A DNA stretch of 64,000 bases from CAWBBA01 sp963741625 (GCA_963741625.1 CAVUIT010000010.1:1-64000); one strand, 5' to 3'; numbered from the stretch's first letter, positions 46,473 through 55,912 are shown. Translations and numbers: made by a program. Notes: generated by a model not told the origin, from the letters alone.

Positions 46473-46570
46473 TAGGATGTGGTGAGCGAAGCGAACCGCG
46501 TAGCTTAGGAAAAGGACTCGAATGATGCGGTTGTCCCCCGTTTCGCGGGATGACCGCATCCTACTGGCTG
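46473..46570. repeat. Palindromic element TAGGATGTGGTGA...CCTACTGGCTG, copy 2
   Basis: Partner of 40144-40240 in the same orientation, with the same inverted ends and a central GACTCGAATGATGCGGTT block. Confidence 0.55.
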
Positions 46571-46706
46571 CATCGCAATCCGGCCCCGCGTCTCGCGGGG
46601 TCATGTCCCGCGAACGGGGATTCCCGCGAAGGCGGGAATCCAGCACCGGCAGGGACGCCGGCGCCTACGATTTGGTAGCGGCGGGCGTCCCTGCCCGCCA
46701 TTTCCT

Positions 46707-46734
46707 GGACCCCGGATCGGAGTCCGGGGTGACG
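46707..46734. repeat. Dyad GACCCCGGATCGGAGTCCGG, copy 1
   Basis: A CCGGA/TCCGG-based palindrome followed by GGTGACG. The reverse complement occurs at 49889-49917. REP-like. Confidence 0.5.
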
Positions 46735-46793
46735 AATGACAGGCAAGATGCCTGTCCCCACCACAATTTCACGACATTCTACTGGCTGAATTA

Positions 46794-47666
46794 CTAATGC
46801 GCCTTGCTCTGGGCGCCAAATCGTGAATTCTTTTCAAGCAGCTTTTGGATATTCCCGCCGAGAATGCCTTCCCGCAGACTTCCGTCTATCCCGGCCTTGT
46901 CAAGCTCTTTCAGGTAGCGAGCCAATGGAAGGAGCGGATAATCACTGCCGAATATGATCTTCTCCGGCCCCATGATGCGGCACGCGATCTCGAATATCTT
47001 GGCATCATAGAGATATGGAGACGCGGCCGTGTCCAGGTACGTATGGCTCAGTATGCCCGAGACTTCCGGCATGAGCCCGTAAATGAACACCCCCCCTCCA
47101 AAATGTGAAAGAATGAAATCCACCTCTGGATTCGCCTGTATGATGTGGAGCAATCCTCGAAAATCCACAGGGATTTTACCGGGGTAAGGATGCCCCACCG
47201 GTTCGTTGACGTGAATCATCACCGGCACATTTGCCTTTTGCACAAGTTTAAGGCTGGGATCAAGATCCTCGAAGTCGGACAGACTCCAACCGCCATGATA
47301 CATGGCCAGTTCACCTATCCCGGCAAATCCTCCCTCAAGCGTTCGCTCAGCTTCCCTGTATGCTCCCTCTCCTCCCCTGGTGGATAGCACGGCAAACGGA
47401 ATAATTCTGTTGGGGTAGCGCTGATGAAATTCCCAAATCTCATCATTGTTCCGCTTGACAAGATCGTGGCTTTCCCACGGAAAGCCGAACACGATCGCTC
47501 TGTCAATGCCGGAATCGTCCAGATACCGGATAATGTCAGCCTCTGAGACCACTTTGGCTTTTTCGGATGAATATATGGATCCGAACGCGAGATCGTTCCT
47601 GCAGAAATGGGCGCGATCCTGCTGGACATTGCGGGGCAATAAATGAACGTGAGAGTCTACAATCAT
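46794..47666 (-). CDS. Amidohydrolase-family metal-dependent hydrolase
   Basis: 290 residues, intact. MIVDSHVHLLP carries the first metal-binding HxH; GFAGIGELAMYHGG, MIHVNEPVGHP, FILSHFGGG and IIFGSDYPLLPL supply the remaining metal and acid residues of the Amidohydro_2 barrel. Members hydrolyse or decarboxylate small carboxylic substrates. No operon neighbour gives the substrate. Confidence 0.8.
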   Translation of the reverse strand: MIVDSHVHLLPRNVQQDRAHFCRNDLAFGSIYSSEKAKVVSEADIIRYLDDSGIDRAIVFGFPWESHDLVKRNNDEIWEFHQRYPNRIIPFAVLSTRGGEGAYREAERTLEGGFAGIGELAMYHGGWSLSDFEDLDPSLKLVQKANVPVMIHVNEPVGHPYPGKIPVDFRGLLHIIQANPEVDFILSHFGGGVFIYGLMPEVSGILSHTYLDTAASPYLYDAKIFEIACRIMGPEKIIFGSDYPLLPLARYLKELDKAGIDGSLREGILGGNIQKLLEKNSRFGAQSKAH

Positions 47667-48013
47667 TTCAATAGGTTCCAGGCCGTCAGACTTGAAGTCC
47701 CGCGCCGACCGGTGCCACCGGTGAACGAGACGAACCGAACATGCATCCTAAGATGGAACATCCTATTTCTCAAGAGGTTTTGCATAATTCCGCGGTCATG
47801 ATGGGGAATGGCAAGGAACGTCGATTCCCGTACAAACGAAACCCGGCAACGCCGGAATAGTTTGTTAGGCATTGTCGCCGGGGTTCATGGTTTGGGATAA
47901 ATTGGCTGGATTTCCAGGATGACATATCTTGACAGATATCGTCAAGAAAAAAACCGATCAAAATGGTAGGAGTTGAGTTGTAAATGAGCAATCAGGAGTA
48001 ATTTTTCAGCCGT

Positions 48014-48103
48014 AAATAGTAGGACCGGCATCATGCCGGTCGCTTCCATTTACCGGCAAGATGCTGGTTGCCCCCTGACCGGCAAGATGCCGTCCTACTA
48101 TTT
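48014..48103. repeat. Inverted-repeat element with AAATAGTAGGAC ends
   Basis: AAATAGTAGGACCGGCATC at one end and GATGCCGTCCTACTATTT at the other form near-perfect inverted repeats. Internal CCGGCAAGATGC is repeated. MITE-like; a second copy is not seen in this window. Confidence 0.5.
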
Positions 48104-48162
48104 GATAGAGGAATCAACCGCGCCCAAACTGGGCATGAGCGAGCCATCAAGCCGCCATGCGC

Positions 48163-48191
48163 TTGACAACGGGCCGAGAGTAATTAATTAT
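48163..48191 (+). promoter_or_regulatory. Candidate sigma-70 promoter upstream of dnaJ
   Basis: TTGACA at 48163-48168, a 17-base spacer and AATTAT at 48186-48191. The -35 is perfect, the -10 only fair. It lies about 100 bases before the dnaJ start. Confidence 0.4.
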
Positions 48192-48290
48192 TCAAGAGCA
48201 AATTGAGGCGATTCGTCGGGGTGATTGAAAGCATGAAGGCCGGTCGCGCGAATATTGGTGCTTGTTTGTCGGGTGAAGGGAGGCTTCTGC

Positions 48291-49439
48291 ATGCCCGATA
48301 AGGATCTATACGCTGTTCTCGGGGTGAAAAAGGACGCGACCACCGACGAAATCAAGAAGGCCTATCGGAAGCTTGCCCGAAAGTACCACCCGGACGTCAA
48401 TCCTGGGAATAAAGACGCTGAAGATAAGTTCAAGGCCATTTCTGAGGCCAACGAAGTTCTCTCGGATACGGAAAAACGAAAGATCTACGACGAATTCGGG
48501 TACGAAGGTATGCGAGCCGGCTTTGATCCCGAGCAAGCACGGCAGTACCGCCAGTGGCAACAGGCCGGGGGGCGGGCCGGGGCTCAAGGAGCTTACGGGG
48601 ATTTCTCCACCGATCAGGGATCGTTTAAGTATTCAGGATTCGAGGATGTCTTCAGCGACTTGTTCGGGGGCGGGGCAGGTCCGTCTGCTGCTCGAGGTCC
48701 GATGAAGGGCCATGACATAGAGTCCGGCCTGGAAATTGATTTCATCACCGCAATTAAAGGGGCCACAACCCGGATTACTCTTCAGAAGCCACAGATGTGC
48801 ACAAAATGCGGAGGAACAGGGTTCGTTCCGGGCAAGGACTCGGTCTGCAAGACTTGTAAAGGAACAGGGCAGACCAGGGTCGCTCAGGGGCCGTTCAACT
48901 TTAGTCAAGCCTGTCCCGAATGTGGCGGAACCGGGCGCACGGGCGAACGGTGTCCCGAGTGCGGAGGGGCCGGAGCGATTGCAGGTTCCGAAACTATTGA
49001 CGTGAACATTCCCGCAGGCGTGAATGACGGTTCACGCATCCGGCTTGCAGGCAAAGGGGAACCCGGCAGGGGAGGAGGGCCGCCCGGTGATCTGTATATT
49101 GTCACACGAGTGCGGCCACATCCTGTCTTCAAGCGTGAGGGAGATTCCCTGAGTGTTGATGTCCCGGTGACAGTAAGTGAAGCAATGAATGGGGCGGAAG
49201 TGACGGTGCCCACACCGGGTGGACCGGTACAGTTGAAGATTCCGCGCGGCACCAAATCCGGCCAGCGGTTGAGGCTCAAAGGGAAGGGAGTGCCCAACCT
49301 CAAAACCAAGGCGCCGGGTGACATGTTTGTCACCGTGCGGGTGCAGGTTCCCCCGGCGAGCGACGCGGAAGCTTTGAAAGCTGCCGCCGCTCTGGATCGT
49401 TTCTATCAAGAGGACATCCGCAGGGATATTCGGTTGTGA
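48291..49439 (+). CDS. dnaJ: Chaperone DnaJ
   Basis: AGGGAGG lies 8 bases before the ATG at 48291. 382 residues: J domain (DLYAVLGVKKDATTDEIKKA, HPD at RKYHPDVN), Gly-rich linker, four zinc-binding repeats (CTKCGGTG, CKTCKGTG, CPECGGTG, CPECGGAG), and two C-terminal peptide-binding beta domains (GRGGGPPGDLYIVTRVRPHP). Type I DnaJ, co-chaperone of DnaK that delivers unfolded proteins and stimulates ATP hydrolysis. dnaK is not in the window; the next gene is CbpM-like, fitting a DnaJ-modulator pair. Confidence 0.9.
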   Translation: MPDKDLYAVLGVKKDATTDEIKKAYRKLARKYHPDVNPGNKDAEDKFKAISEANEVLSDTEKRKIYDEFGYEGMRAGFDPEQARQYRQWQQAGGRAGAQGAYGDFSTDQGSFKYSGFEDVFSDLFGGGAGPSAARGPMKGHDIESGLEIDFITAIKGATTRITLQKPQMCTKCGGTGFVPGKDSVCKTCKGTGQTRVAQGPFNFSQACPECGGTGRTGERCPECGGAGAIAGSETIDVNIPAGVNDGSRIRLAGKGEPGRGGGPPGDLYIVTRVRPHPVFKREGDSLSVDVPVTVSEAMNGAEVTVPTPGGPVQLKIPRGTKSGQRLRLKGKGVPNLKTKAPGDMFVTVRVQVPPASDAEALKAAAALDRFYQEDIRRDIRL

Positions 49440-49470
49440 ACGGATCTCGCGGGTTGAAGTGGAACGAGTG

Positions 49471-49782
49471 ATGGCAGTTACCTATTATTACAGAAGACAA
49501 GTCATTGAAATCTTCGAAGTGGACGAGAGCTTTCTAGACACTCTAGAAGCAGAGGATCTGGTTCACCCCGTCCAAGAAGAATCAACCCGCGAGAAAGTTT
49601 TTCCACCGGACCAAGTTGAAAGGATTCGCATAATCAACAACCTCGTGAATGATCTGGAAGTGAATCTTGCCGGGGTTGAAGTAATTATGGAGATGCGAGA
49701 AAACCTTATACGGATGCAGCGACAGTTTGACCAAATCCTCGAAACGCTTGTCAAAGAATTGAAAACGAGGCTTCCTGATTGA
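49471..49782 (+). CDS. CbpM/MerR-like chaperone modulator
   Basis: 103 residues starting MAVTYYYRRQVIEIFEVDES. The helical pattern LDTLEAEDLVHPV, VERIRIINNLVNDLEVNLAG and VEVIMEMRENLIRMQRQFDQ matches CbpM and related MerR-type proteins placed after dnaJ/cbpA. CbpM binds the J domain and inhibits it. It lacks an obvious DNA-binding wing. It starts 31 bases after dnaJ. Confidence 0.75.
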   Translation: MAVTYYYRRQVIEIFEVDESFLDTLEAEDLVHPVQEESTREKVFPPDQVERIRIINNLVNDLEVNLAGVEVIMEMRENLIRMQRQFDQILETLVKELKTRLPD

Positions 49783-49888
49783 CCCGGCACAACTACTGAT
49801 ACTTATTGTCAAACGAAACGAATCTTGCAACAATCCTGACAACAGGGCAGTGTGCTAGTTTGGGACATAATCGGCAGTCTTTACAACC

Positions 49889-49917
49889 CGTCACCCCGGA
49901 CTCCGATCCGGGGTCTA
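49889..49917. repeat. Dyad CGTCACCCCGGACTCCGATC, copy 2
   Basis: Reverse complement of 46707-46734 (CACCCCGGACTCCGATCCGG). Lies in the gap between the CbpM-like and TPR genes. Confidence 0.5.
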
Positions 49918-50004
49918 GTCCTGCGTTTCGCGGGATGGATTCCGCCTGCCCGGGAATGACGAACTTTCCGCATCTCACAGTTCCCTGACGGAATGCCAAT
50001 CAGT

Positions 50005-51655
50005 ATGAGCCATAAAAGACTAGCTCTGATAATAGTCAGCCTCCTATTTATTCTGATCGCCGCTGCTGCATCTCTCTCCATTGCCGATCAGACCGCGGCC
50101 AATTTGCTCAGGCAAGTTCGGGAAGAACCAGATCTTGCCAAACGGATCGAACTGTTGGACCTGGCCCTGAAAGATTCATCCCTCAAAGGGGATACGCTTG
50201 GGTCAGTATTCTTCGAGCGCGCGATGGTATACAAGGCGATGAACGATTGTTTTCGGGCCATTGAGGACCTCGATTCCTCATTAGCCCATTCTCGTAAGGC
50301 CCCCCCGGCTCTTCTCGAAAAGGCCCACTGTCTGATTCTGGTGGATCAATTGGATGAGGCTTTCCGCGTGTTGGAAACGGTCCTATTGACCGCGCCGGCC
50401 ACAGCACGTGCTTACGTGCTCAAGGGGATGATCTACGAGAAAGAGGGTTTTCTTTCCAAAGCAGAAGATGAGTATACCAGGGCGCTGGATCATGACTCTG
50501 AATCATTCAGTGCGCTCGACATGAGGGCAAGGCTCCTGCTCCGCGAGGGGAAGCCGAGAAAAGCTCTTGATGACATGAATGCGTTGGGCCGACTAGCGCC
50601 CAAGGATCCTGATGTATTTATGACACGGGCGCGGATTCATGTAAAACTCAAGGACTCTGGCGCAGCCCTTGCCGACTATGCGCGTGTCGAATCTCTTACA
50701 CCCGGAGATGATCGAGTCCTTAAAGAGAAAGTGCCGGTATTTTTTGAGATGGATCAGCCCCAAAAGGCGCTGACCGCACTGACGACCTACGGCACAAAGC
50801 ATCCCGATGATGTCGAGGTTCTTGTGCTCGAGGCGCGAGCCCACATCCTCCTAAAAGCCTATCAGAAGGCCGAACAGATTCTTAAGAGGGCGCGCGCAAA
50901 GAGACCGCTTTTTGCGCCAACATACCTGTATATGGGGGTGGTACTGGCCCGCAATCAAGATCTGGACAGAGCCCTGGAGAACTTAAACCGCGCCATAGAA
51001 CTCGATCCGACACTTGTGGAAGCCTTACAAGGAAAGGGCTCGTACGTTCACGGAGTTGGGCGAACCTGTGAGGGCCGCTGCCGACCTCACTGCCGCGGCG
51101 GATCTGGATCCCGCGGACGGAGAAATTTTCGCATTCCGCGGTTTGACGCTGATCCAGAGGAGGCTTTTTGATGCCGCGATAGCGGATTTTACTCGGGCGC
51201 TGGAATGCCTGCCGGGCGATCCACGTATCATGTACGACAGGGCTGTAGCCTTCCTTCTCCGGGACGAACCGCAATCGGCATTGGCTGACCTGGATTCGCT
51301 GCTACGGGTGAAACCGGATACCGCGCGAGCGCTCAGTCTCAGGGGCATAGTATATTTGAATTCAGGAAACTCGGCGAAGGCCCGCGAGGATTTTGACAAG
51401 GCTGCGACTCTCAGCCCCCAAGACCCACAGGTGTGGAATAACCGAGGATTCTTCCATTACAAGACGGGTAATATCAACGGGGCGATTGAAGACTTCAACC
51501 GAGCCCTGAAGCTGAATCCAGCGTACGACAATGCACGGTACAACCTGGGACTGGCTGTCCGGAAACAGGAGGCCTCGGACAAATCCCCTGCGGCAAGCCG
51601 GATCGAGACAACTCCGATTCGTGATGATGAGCCGCGAGTGACTAAACGCCGATGA
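50005..51655 (+). CDS. Exported TPR-repeat protein, frameshifted
   Basis: A signal or anchor helix (LALIIVSLLFILIAAAASLS) is followed by about thirteen TPR units over 520 residues, such as ALEEFRKAL-like ARAYVLKGMIYEKEGFLSKA, ALENLNRAIELDPTLVEAL and PQVWNNRGFFHYKTGNINGA. A one-base break lies in the TT at 51025-51026. The stop overlaps the HAD gene start (ATGA), so the two are coupled. TPR arrays hold protein complexes; partner unknown. Confidence 0.8.
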
Positions 51656-52440
51656 CGAAGACACACTACAAGGCTATTTTGGCTGATCTCGACGGCACCG
51701 TGAACAGAGGGGACGTGTTGATATCTGGTGTGGAAGCCATCTACAGGGATCTTTCTGAAAGCGGGATCCAGTGGCTGTTCTTGTCCAACAATGCCAGGGT
51801 GTCGGCCTCCGATTTGGCGCTGAAGCTCAGGAGCCTTGGAATCCCGGTTTCGGAACATCAGGTTATAAATTCGGCCTTGGCTTTGATTCATACTGTCCAA
51901 CGAGAGCACATCGGACGAAGGTTCATGGTCGTTGGGGAGGCTGGCCTCATTCGGGCGATTGAGGAGGCCGGGGGGACAGTATCCGACGATTCCGCTAACG
52001 TGGACATAGTGGTGGTTGCCTTGGACAAAAGCTTCACTTACGAAAAGCTCAAGAGGGCCCACCTGGCCCTTCAGAATGGTGCGCTTTTGTGGGCTACGAA
52101 CCTTGACCCCACGTTTCCAGTTCCAGGAGGTTTTCATCCCGGGGCAGGGAGCCTTGTAGCGGCAGTCGCCACAGCGGCCGGGCACCCCCCTGATCGTGTG
52201 TTCGGCAAACCGTCTCCAGATATGGCACTTTTGGCACTCGAGACACTGAAGCTGCCCGCGTCGTCCTGTCTGGTGGTGGGAGACCGCATGGAGACAGACA
52301 TTCTTTTCGCCAGGAATGCCGGAATGCCTTCGGCCCTGGTTCTCACGGGCGCCACGTCTCGTTCGGACATTGCCAAATACTCGTATGCTCCGGACCACGT
52401 TTTTGAGAGCCTCGCGGATATAGCCGGACTTTTCTGCTAA
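51652..52440 (+). CDS. HAD-IIA family phosphatase (NagD-like)
   Basis: 262 residues. ILADLDGTVNRGD is HAD motif I with the nucleophile Asp, WLFLSNNAR is motif II, KPSPDMALLALE carries the Lys, and VVGDRMETDILFARNAGMPS is motif IV. The C2-type cap lies between residues 90 and 190. Intact. It dephosphorylates small phospho-compounds such as sugar or pyridoxal phosphates; the exact substrate is unknown. Confidence 0.85.
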   Translation: MTKTHYKAILADLDGTVNRGDVLISGVEAIYRDLSESGIQWLFLSNNARVSASDLALKLRSLGIPVSEHQVINSALALIHTVQREHIGRRFMVVGEAGLIRAIEEAGGTVSDDSANVDIVVVALDKSFTYEKLKRAHLALQNGALLWATNLDPTFPVPGGFHPGAGSLVAAVATAAGHPPDRVFGKPSPDMALLALETLKLPASSCLVVGDRMETDILFARNAGMPSALVLTGATSRSDIAKYSYAPDHVFESLADIAGLFC

Positions 52441-52538
52441 AGAATGGAAAAACGCCCCCGGACCTTGACTGTTATTAAGATCTCCAGATAGTATGGTCGT
52501 AGCGACCTGTGTCGCCAAGGTTCGGAAAAGGACCGGAG

Positions 52539-52790
52539 ATGCAAAGATCTGTCAAACTCTACGCGCTCAGCACTTGTCCTCATTGCAAGTGCACCAAGCA
52601 ATTCTTGAGCGATTGCGGAGTGAAATTCGACTGTACCGATGTAGACAAGGTGCCGAAAGAAGACGTGGCGGCCATTTTTGAAGAAGTGAAAAGACTGACC
52701 TCCAGGTGCTCATTTCCCACAATTGTGATAGGAGATAAGGTGATTGTCGGTAACAGGGAGGATCAAATCAGGGAGGCCCTCGGTTTATGA
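52539..52790 (+). CDS. Glutaredoxin-family protein
   Basis: The ATG at 52539 has AAGGA 6 bases upstream. 83 residues: KLYALSTCPHCKCTKQFLSD with a CPHC active site, DVDKVPKED, SFPTIVIGDKVIVGN (cis-Pro) and DQIREALG. The stop overlaps the ATG of the FTR gene (ATGA), so the two proteins are made together. Likely the thiol partner of that reductase. Confidence 0.85.
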   Translation: MQRSVKLYALSTCPHCKCTKQFLSDCGVKFDCTDVDKVPKEDVAAIFEEVKRLTSRCSFPTIVIGDKVIVGNREDQIREALGL

Positions 52791-53123
52791 TGGAAGTGGA
52801 ACAGCTCTACGAGATATTGCGGAAAGTCCAAGAGCCCAAAGGCTATTTTTTCAATAAGGATAAAGAGAAGGTATTTGAGTTGCTGGCAGGCCTCCTGGCT
52901 AATAAGGAGCGTTACGGGTACATGTGCTGCCCTTGCCGGTTGGCAGCCAACGACCGCGAGCACGATAAGGACATAATTTGTCCCTGCATATACAGGGAGC
53001 CGGATGTTGCGGAGATACGGAAGCTGCTATTGCAACCTGTACGTTTCACAAGCCTGGAACGAGGAAAGAATTCCGCACGAATATGTTCCCGAGAGAAGGC
53101 CCGACGAGAAGTTCATCTTTTGA
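52787..53123 (+). CDS. Ferredoxin-thioredoxin reductase catalytic subunit, frameshifted
   Basis: EVEQLYEILRKVQEPKGYFF, MCCPCRLA, IICPCIYREPDV. A one-base break near 53012 hides the third motif; the corrected frame gives YGSCYCNLYVSQAWNEERIP and ends RRPDEKFIF at 53121-53123. The CPC, CPC and CYC motifs hold the 4Fe-4S cluster and redox disulfide. The family takes electrons from ferredoxin to reduce thioredoxin or glutaredoxin. The coupled upstream glutaredoxin is the probable substrate. About 112 residues, normal length. Confidence 0.85.
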
Positions 53124-53149
53124 GGTCTGCAAAGCAAGCATTCAGTTAC

Positions 53150-53217
53150 GTGGGGCAGGCTTTCCATCCTGCCGTCAGCCGCGTTGAGGAACAGGCAAAC
53201 TGGAAAGTCTGCCCCAC
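53150..53217. repeat. Palindromic element GTGGGGCAGG...CTGCCCCAC, copy 1
   Basis: Inverted ends (GTGGGGCAG / CTGCCCCAC) around TTTCCA.CCTGCC and CTGGAAAG.C blocks. A second copy is at 62596-62663. MITE/REP type. Confidence 0.6.
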
Positions 53218-53235
53218 AAGTGTAATCGCATTTCG

Positions 53236-53664
53236 TTAGAGCGCCAAGAATATCAAGAACGCGATTAGGCTTAACAAGCTCCTGACGGCATGCAATCGGC
53301 CCCACTTTTCAAGAAGATGCAGAGTAAGTTCTGATTCTTTGTCCAGGTCCGGACTCAGTAATTTCTTGTTAGTCGGCATGATGACAATCAAAGTGAACGG
53401 AATCACGGAACCGAGAAGGACTCCGCCCACCAACCACCAAGAACTGGCGCCAATTAACCAGGCCGCCGTCGCGGCTGCGAAACCTATAGCCGCCAGGGAT
53501 GCCTGCATCACAGAGGCCCTACGGTAACTGGGGGCGAACTCTGTTGCGGCCAACCTTGTACCGCACTGCATTCTGGCAGGATGCTCGACAAGATTGATAT
53601 ATACGGCAGCGCCAGTAAATATTCCACACGCGAACGTGGCTATTGTCTCGAAAATTTTTTCCAT
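53236..53664 (-). CDS. DUF1772-like membrane protein
   Basis: The ATG at 53664 has AAGGA 9 bases upstream. 142 residues with four hydrophobic segments (ETIATFACGIFTGAAVYINL, AAIGFAAATAAWLIG, WLVGGVLLGSVIPFTLIVIM, RSLLSLIAFLIFLAL). NLVEHPARMQCG followed by MPTNKKLL fits the DUF1772/anthrone-oxygenase-like family. Role unknown. Confidence 0.7.
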   Translation of the reverse strand: MEKIFETIATFACGIFTGAAVYINLVEHPARMQCGTRLAATEFAPSYRRASVMQASLAAIGFAAATAAWLIGASSWWLVGGVLLGSVIPFTLIVIMPTNKKLLSPDLDKESELTLHLLEKWGRLHAVRSLLSLIAFLIFLAL

Positions 53665-54071
53665 CGGCATGATCCTTCGTACCCCAAGTCTTACTGAGGG
53701 GCACACGAGACCCAATGAAGCTCCACCCCTCCAGACCAATGAGTCTTGTTGCGCCGGATGAATTGTTTATCTTGCAGCGCTAAGGAGCCCCAAAGGGGCG
53801 ATTGAAAGTAGCCAGGCGAAGACCCTTCATCGCCTGGATCAGGGTGAGCAATTAAGATTTCTTCGTCCCATTTGGGACGACCGATTATTTCAGTTCTTAT
53901 CATCTGATGTTCGGCCGTCCCTATGGGACTTGATTTTTTTGCGTTGCAGGTTCACCCGGCGATGAATCGCCGGCCTACTTTCATCGGTCCCTACGGGACC
54001 AGAATGATTCAGATAAGGCAAGACGAACCTCCTTCAGCGGTGCAAAAGAAACTATCCAATGCCGTCAACGG
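53665..54071. other. Intergenic array of GTCCC.GGGAC palindromes
   Basis: GCCCCAAAGGGGC (53787-53799), GTCCCATTTGGGAC (53865-53878), GTCCCTATGGGAC (53917-53929) and GGTCCCTACGGGACC (53986-54000), with CGCCTGG/CGCCGG patches between. No gene. Possibly a cluster of REP-like units. Confidence 0.45.
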
Positions 54072-54803
54072 TTACTTTGCAGCGGAGTATTTGCTGAAGC
54101 GCTCTCCCACCTTTTTCCAGTCTATGATCTTTGCAAAATTATCCACGTATTCAGGCCGACGATTCTGGTACTTGAGGTAATAGGCATGTTCCCATACGTC
54201 GCACACCATGAGAGGCATGGCGCCCCAACTAGTGAGATTCTGGTGCTTTTCGGCCTGCATCACTACTAGTCGTTTACTGAAGGGCTCCCACGCCAGGATT
54301 CCCCATCCGGATGCTTCCACGTCCTTGGAGGCCGCTGCAAACTGCTTCCAAAATGTTTCATAGGAGCCGAAATCCTTCTTGATCGCATCCGCAAGCGGGC
54401 CGGTCGGGGTTCCGCCTGCTTTCGGGCCGATTGTGCTGAAGTATATCCAGTGGAGCACAACGCCTGAGCCGTTAAAAGCAAGATCGCGGCTCAGGGCTTT
54501 GATGGCGTCAAAATTACCGTCTGTTCTAGCCTTTTCCAGTTTTTCAAGTGTTGCGTTGAGCCCCTTTATGTAAGCCGCGAAATGCATGTCGTGATGTATT
54601 TTGACGGTCTCTTTGTCTATAACGGGCTCGAGCGCGTCTTCAGGGTAGGGGAGTGGAGGTAACTTGTGAACAAACGGGGGGCTTCCTGCCTCCTTTGGCT
54701 CCGCGGCCAGGGCTTCCGAAGTCAGAAAGTGGGACAGGACTCCAAGCGTTGCTGCAGCTCCCACCCCCGCAATAACGTCACGTCTGCTTAATTCGTTTTC
54801 CAT
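54072..54803 (-). CDS. Tat-exported Fe/Mn superoxide dismutase
   Basis: The start at 54803 gives MENELSRRDVIAGVGAAATL, a twin-arginine signal. Mature part: VKIHHDMHFAAYIKGLNATL (first His), VVLHWIYFSTIGPKAGG (second His), VCDVWEHAYYLKYQNRRPEY (Asp and His). These are the four metal ligands of Fe/Mn SOD. It converts superoxide to peroxide outside the cytoplasmic membrane. 243 residues, normal for the family with a signal. Metal choice cannot be decided from sequence. Confidence 0.85.
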   Translation of the reverse strand: MENELSRRDVIAGVGAAATLGVLSHFLTSEALAAEPKEAGSPPFVHKLPPLPYPEDALEPVIDKETVKIHHDMHFAAYIKGLNATLEKLEKARTDGNFDAIKALSRDLAFNGSGVVLHWIYFSTIGPKAGGTPTGPLADAIKKDFGSYETFWKQFAAASKDVEASGWGILAWEPFSKRLVVMQAEKHQNLTSWGAMPLMVCDVWEHAYYLKYQNRRPEYVDNFAKIIDWKKVGERFSKYSAAK

Positions 54804-55089
54804 CTTATCATTCCTTTCTTCTAACAAATTAGTTGGGAATCCGGTGTCTTTCCCAAACAATAGCCCCCTTGAGACATTGGTCTTAATAGCTTCAGGATAT
54901 CCGGCCGCGGAAGCAATCCGTCAATAGAAACTGATTTTCGATTGCACTCGGAGCGCAAGAAAGCGAGGGATTATCGTCTCGATGTTGGCTGCTTGGTGTG
55001 GTAGAATTATTTGTTAAGTAAGCTCAGGACATTATGAAGACTTTCACCTTCATGCTGTATTTCCATGCGAAGAAGATGAGAAAACAAGA

Positions 55090-55701
55090 ATGGATATTTT
55101 TCTCACAACCGGAATCATTTTGGGATTGTCCGCTGGGTTTTCCCCAGGACCACTTACAACCCTTGTTATTTCTCAGGCTCTACAACACGGTGTCAGAGAA
55201 GGGATGAAAGTGGCGATGGCGCCATTCATTACCGATTTACCCATTGTCCTTCTATCTGTGTTCGTTATGACACGACTACGCGACTTTCATGCGATTTTGG
55301 CATTGATTTCGATCATTGGAAGTATATTTCTGGTCTATTTGGCTTATGTGAGCTTCAAAACCAGCAGAATCGGTATGAATATTGAGGCAACCGAACCGCG
55401 ATCCTTGGGCAAAGGGACACTTGCGAATCTCTTCAACCCAAGTCCGTATTTGTTTTGGATAACCATCGGAGCACCAAATGTGGTTGCGGCCTGGACACAA
55501 AGTCCTTTGATTGCAGCCGGATTCCTTGCAGGCTTTTACACGTGCTTAATAGGGGCCAAAATGTTCTTGGCCTTTCTGGCAGCCAATTCGAGGCGATTCC
55601 TCACGGGAAAGGGATACGCTTACGTGATGCGCATTCTTGGAGGATTACTGTTGATTCTTGCATTTGTTTTATTGCGGGACGGAATTCGCCTGTGGGGCTA
55701 G
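55090..55701 (+). CDS. LysE-family exporter
   Basis: 203 residues with six hydrophobic segments. GLSAGFSPGPLTTLVISQAL is the N-terminal LysE signature, then TDLPIVLLSVFVMTRL, FLVYLAYVSF, NLFNPSPYLFWITIGAPNVV and MRILGGLLLILAFVLL. The family exports amino acids and related compounds across the inner membrane. Substrate unknown. Not in an operon. Confidence 0.8.
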   Translation: MDIFLTTGIILGLSAGFSPGPLTTLVISQALQHGVREGMKVAMAPFITDLPIVLLSVFVMTRLRDFHAILALISIIGSIFLVYLAYVSFKTSRIGMNIEATEPRSLGKGTLANLFNPSPYLFWITIGAPNVVAAWTQSPLIAAGFLAGFYTCLIGAKMFLAFLAANSRRFLTGKGYAYVMRILGGLLLILAFVLLRDGIRLWG

Positions 55702-55912
55702 TGGGATGCGGGTCAGATATGCTTTTGGCTCAACGAAAGCAGTCGTTCGCCTGAGATGAGTCAAGGGCAGACGTGACCATAGGTCCACATGGAATGTTAA
55801 GCTCAAGAACTACTGCATAGACCGAAATGCGCTCGGAAAGAATGGTGGGCAGTTTGGTTCTTTGGATTGCAGATTAAGAATTCAGCATGCAGTCAAAATT
55901 CAGCCTGAACGG

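Larger units (their letters stand above)
46463..46793. other. Intergenic packed with palindromic elements
   Basis: Holds 46473-46570, a CCCGCGAA/TTCGCGGG palindromic patch at 46610-46640, and the dyad at 46707-46734. No gene. Confidence 0.4.
47667..48290. other. Intergenic with palindromic element and dnaJ promoter
   Basis: Contains the inverted-repeat element at 48014-48103 and a promoter candidate at 48163-48191. No gene otherwise. Confidence 0.35.
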
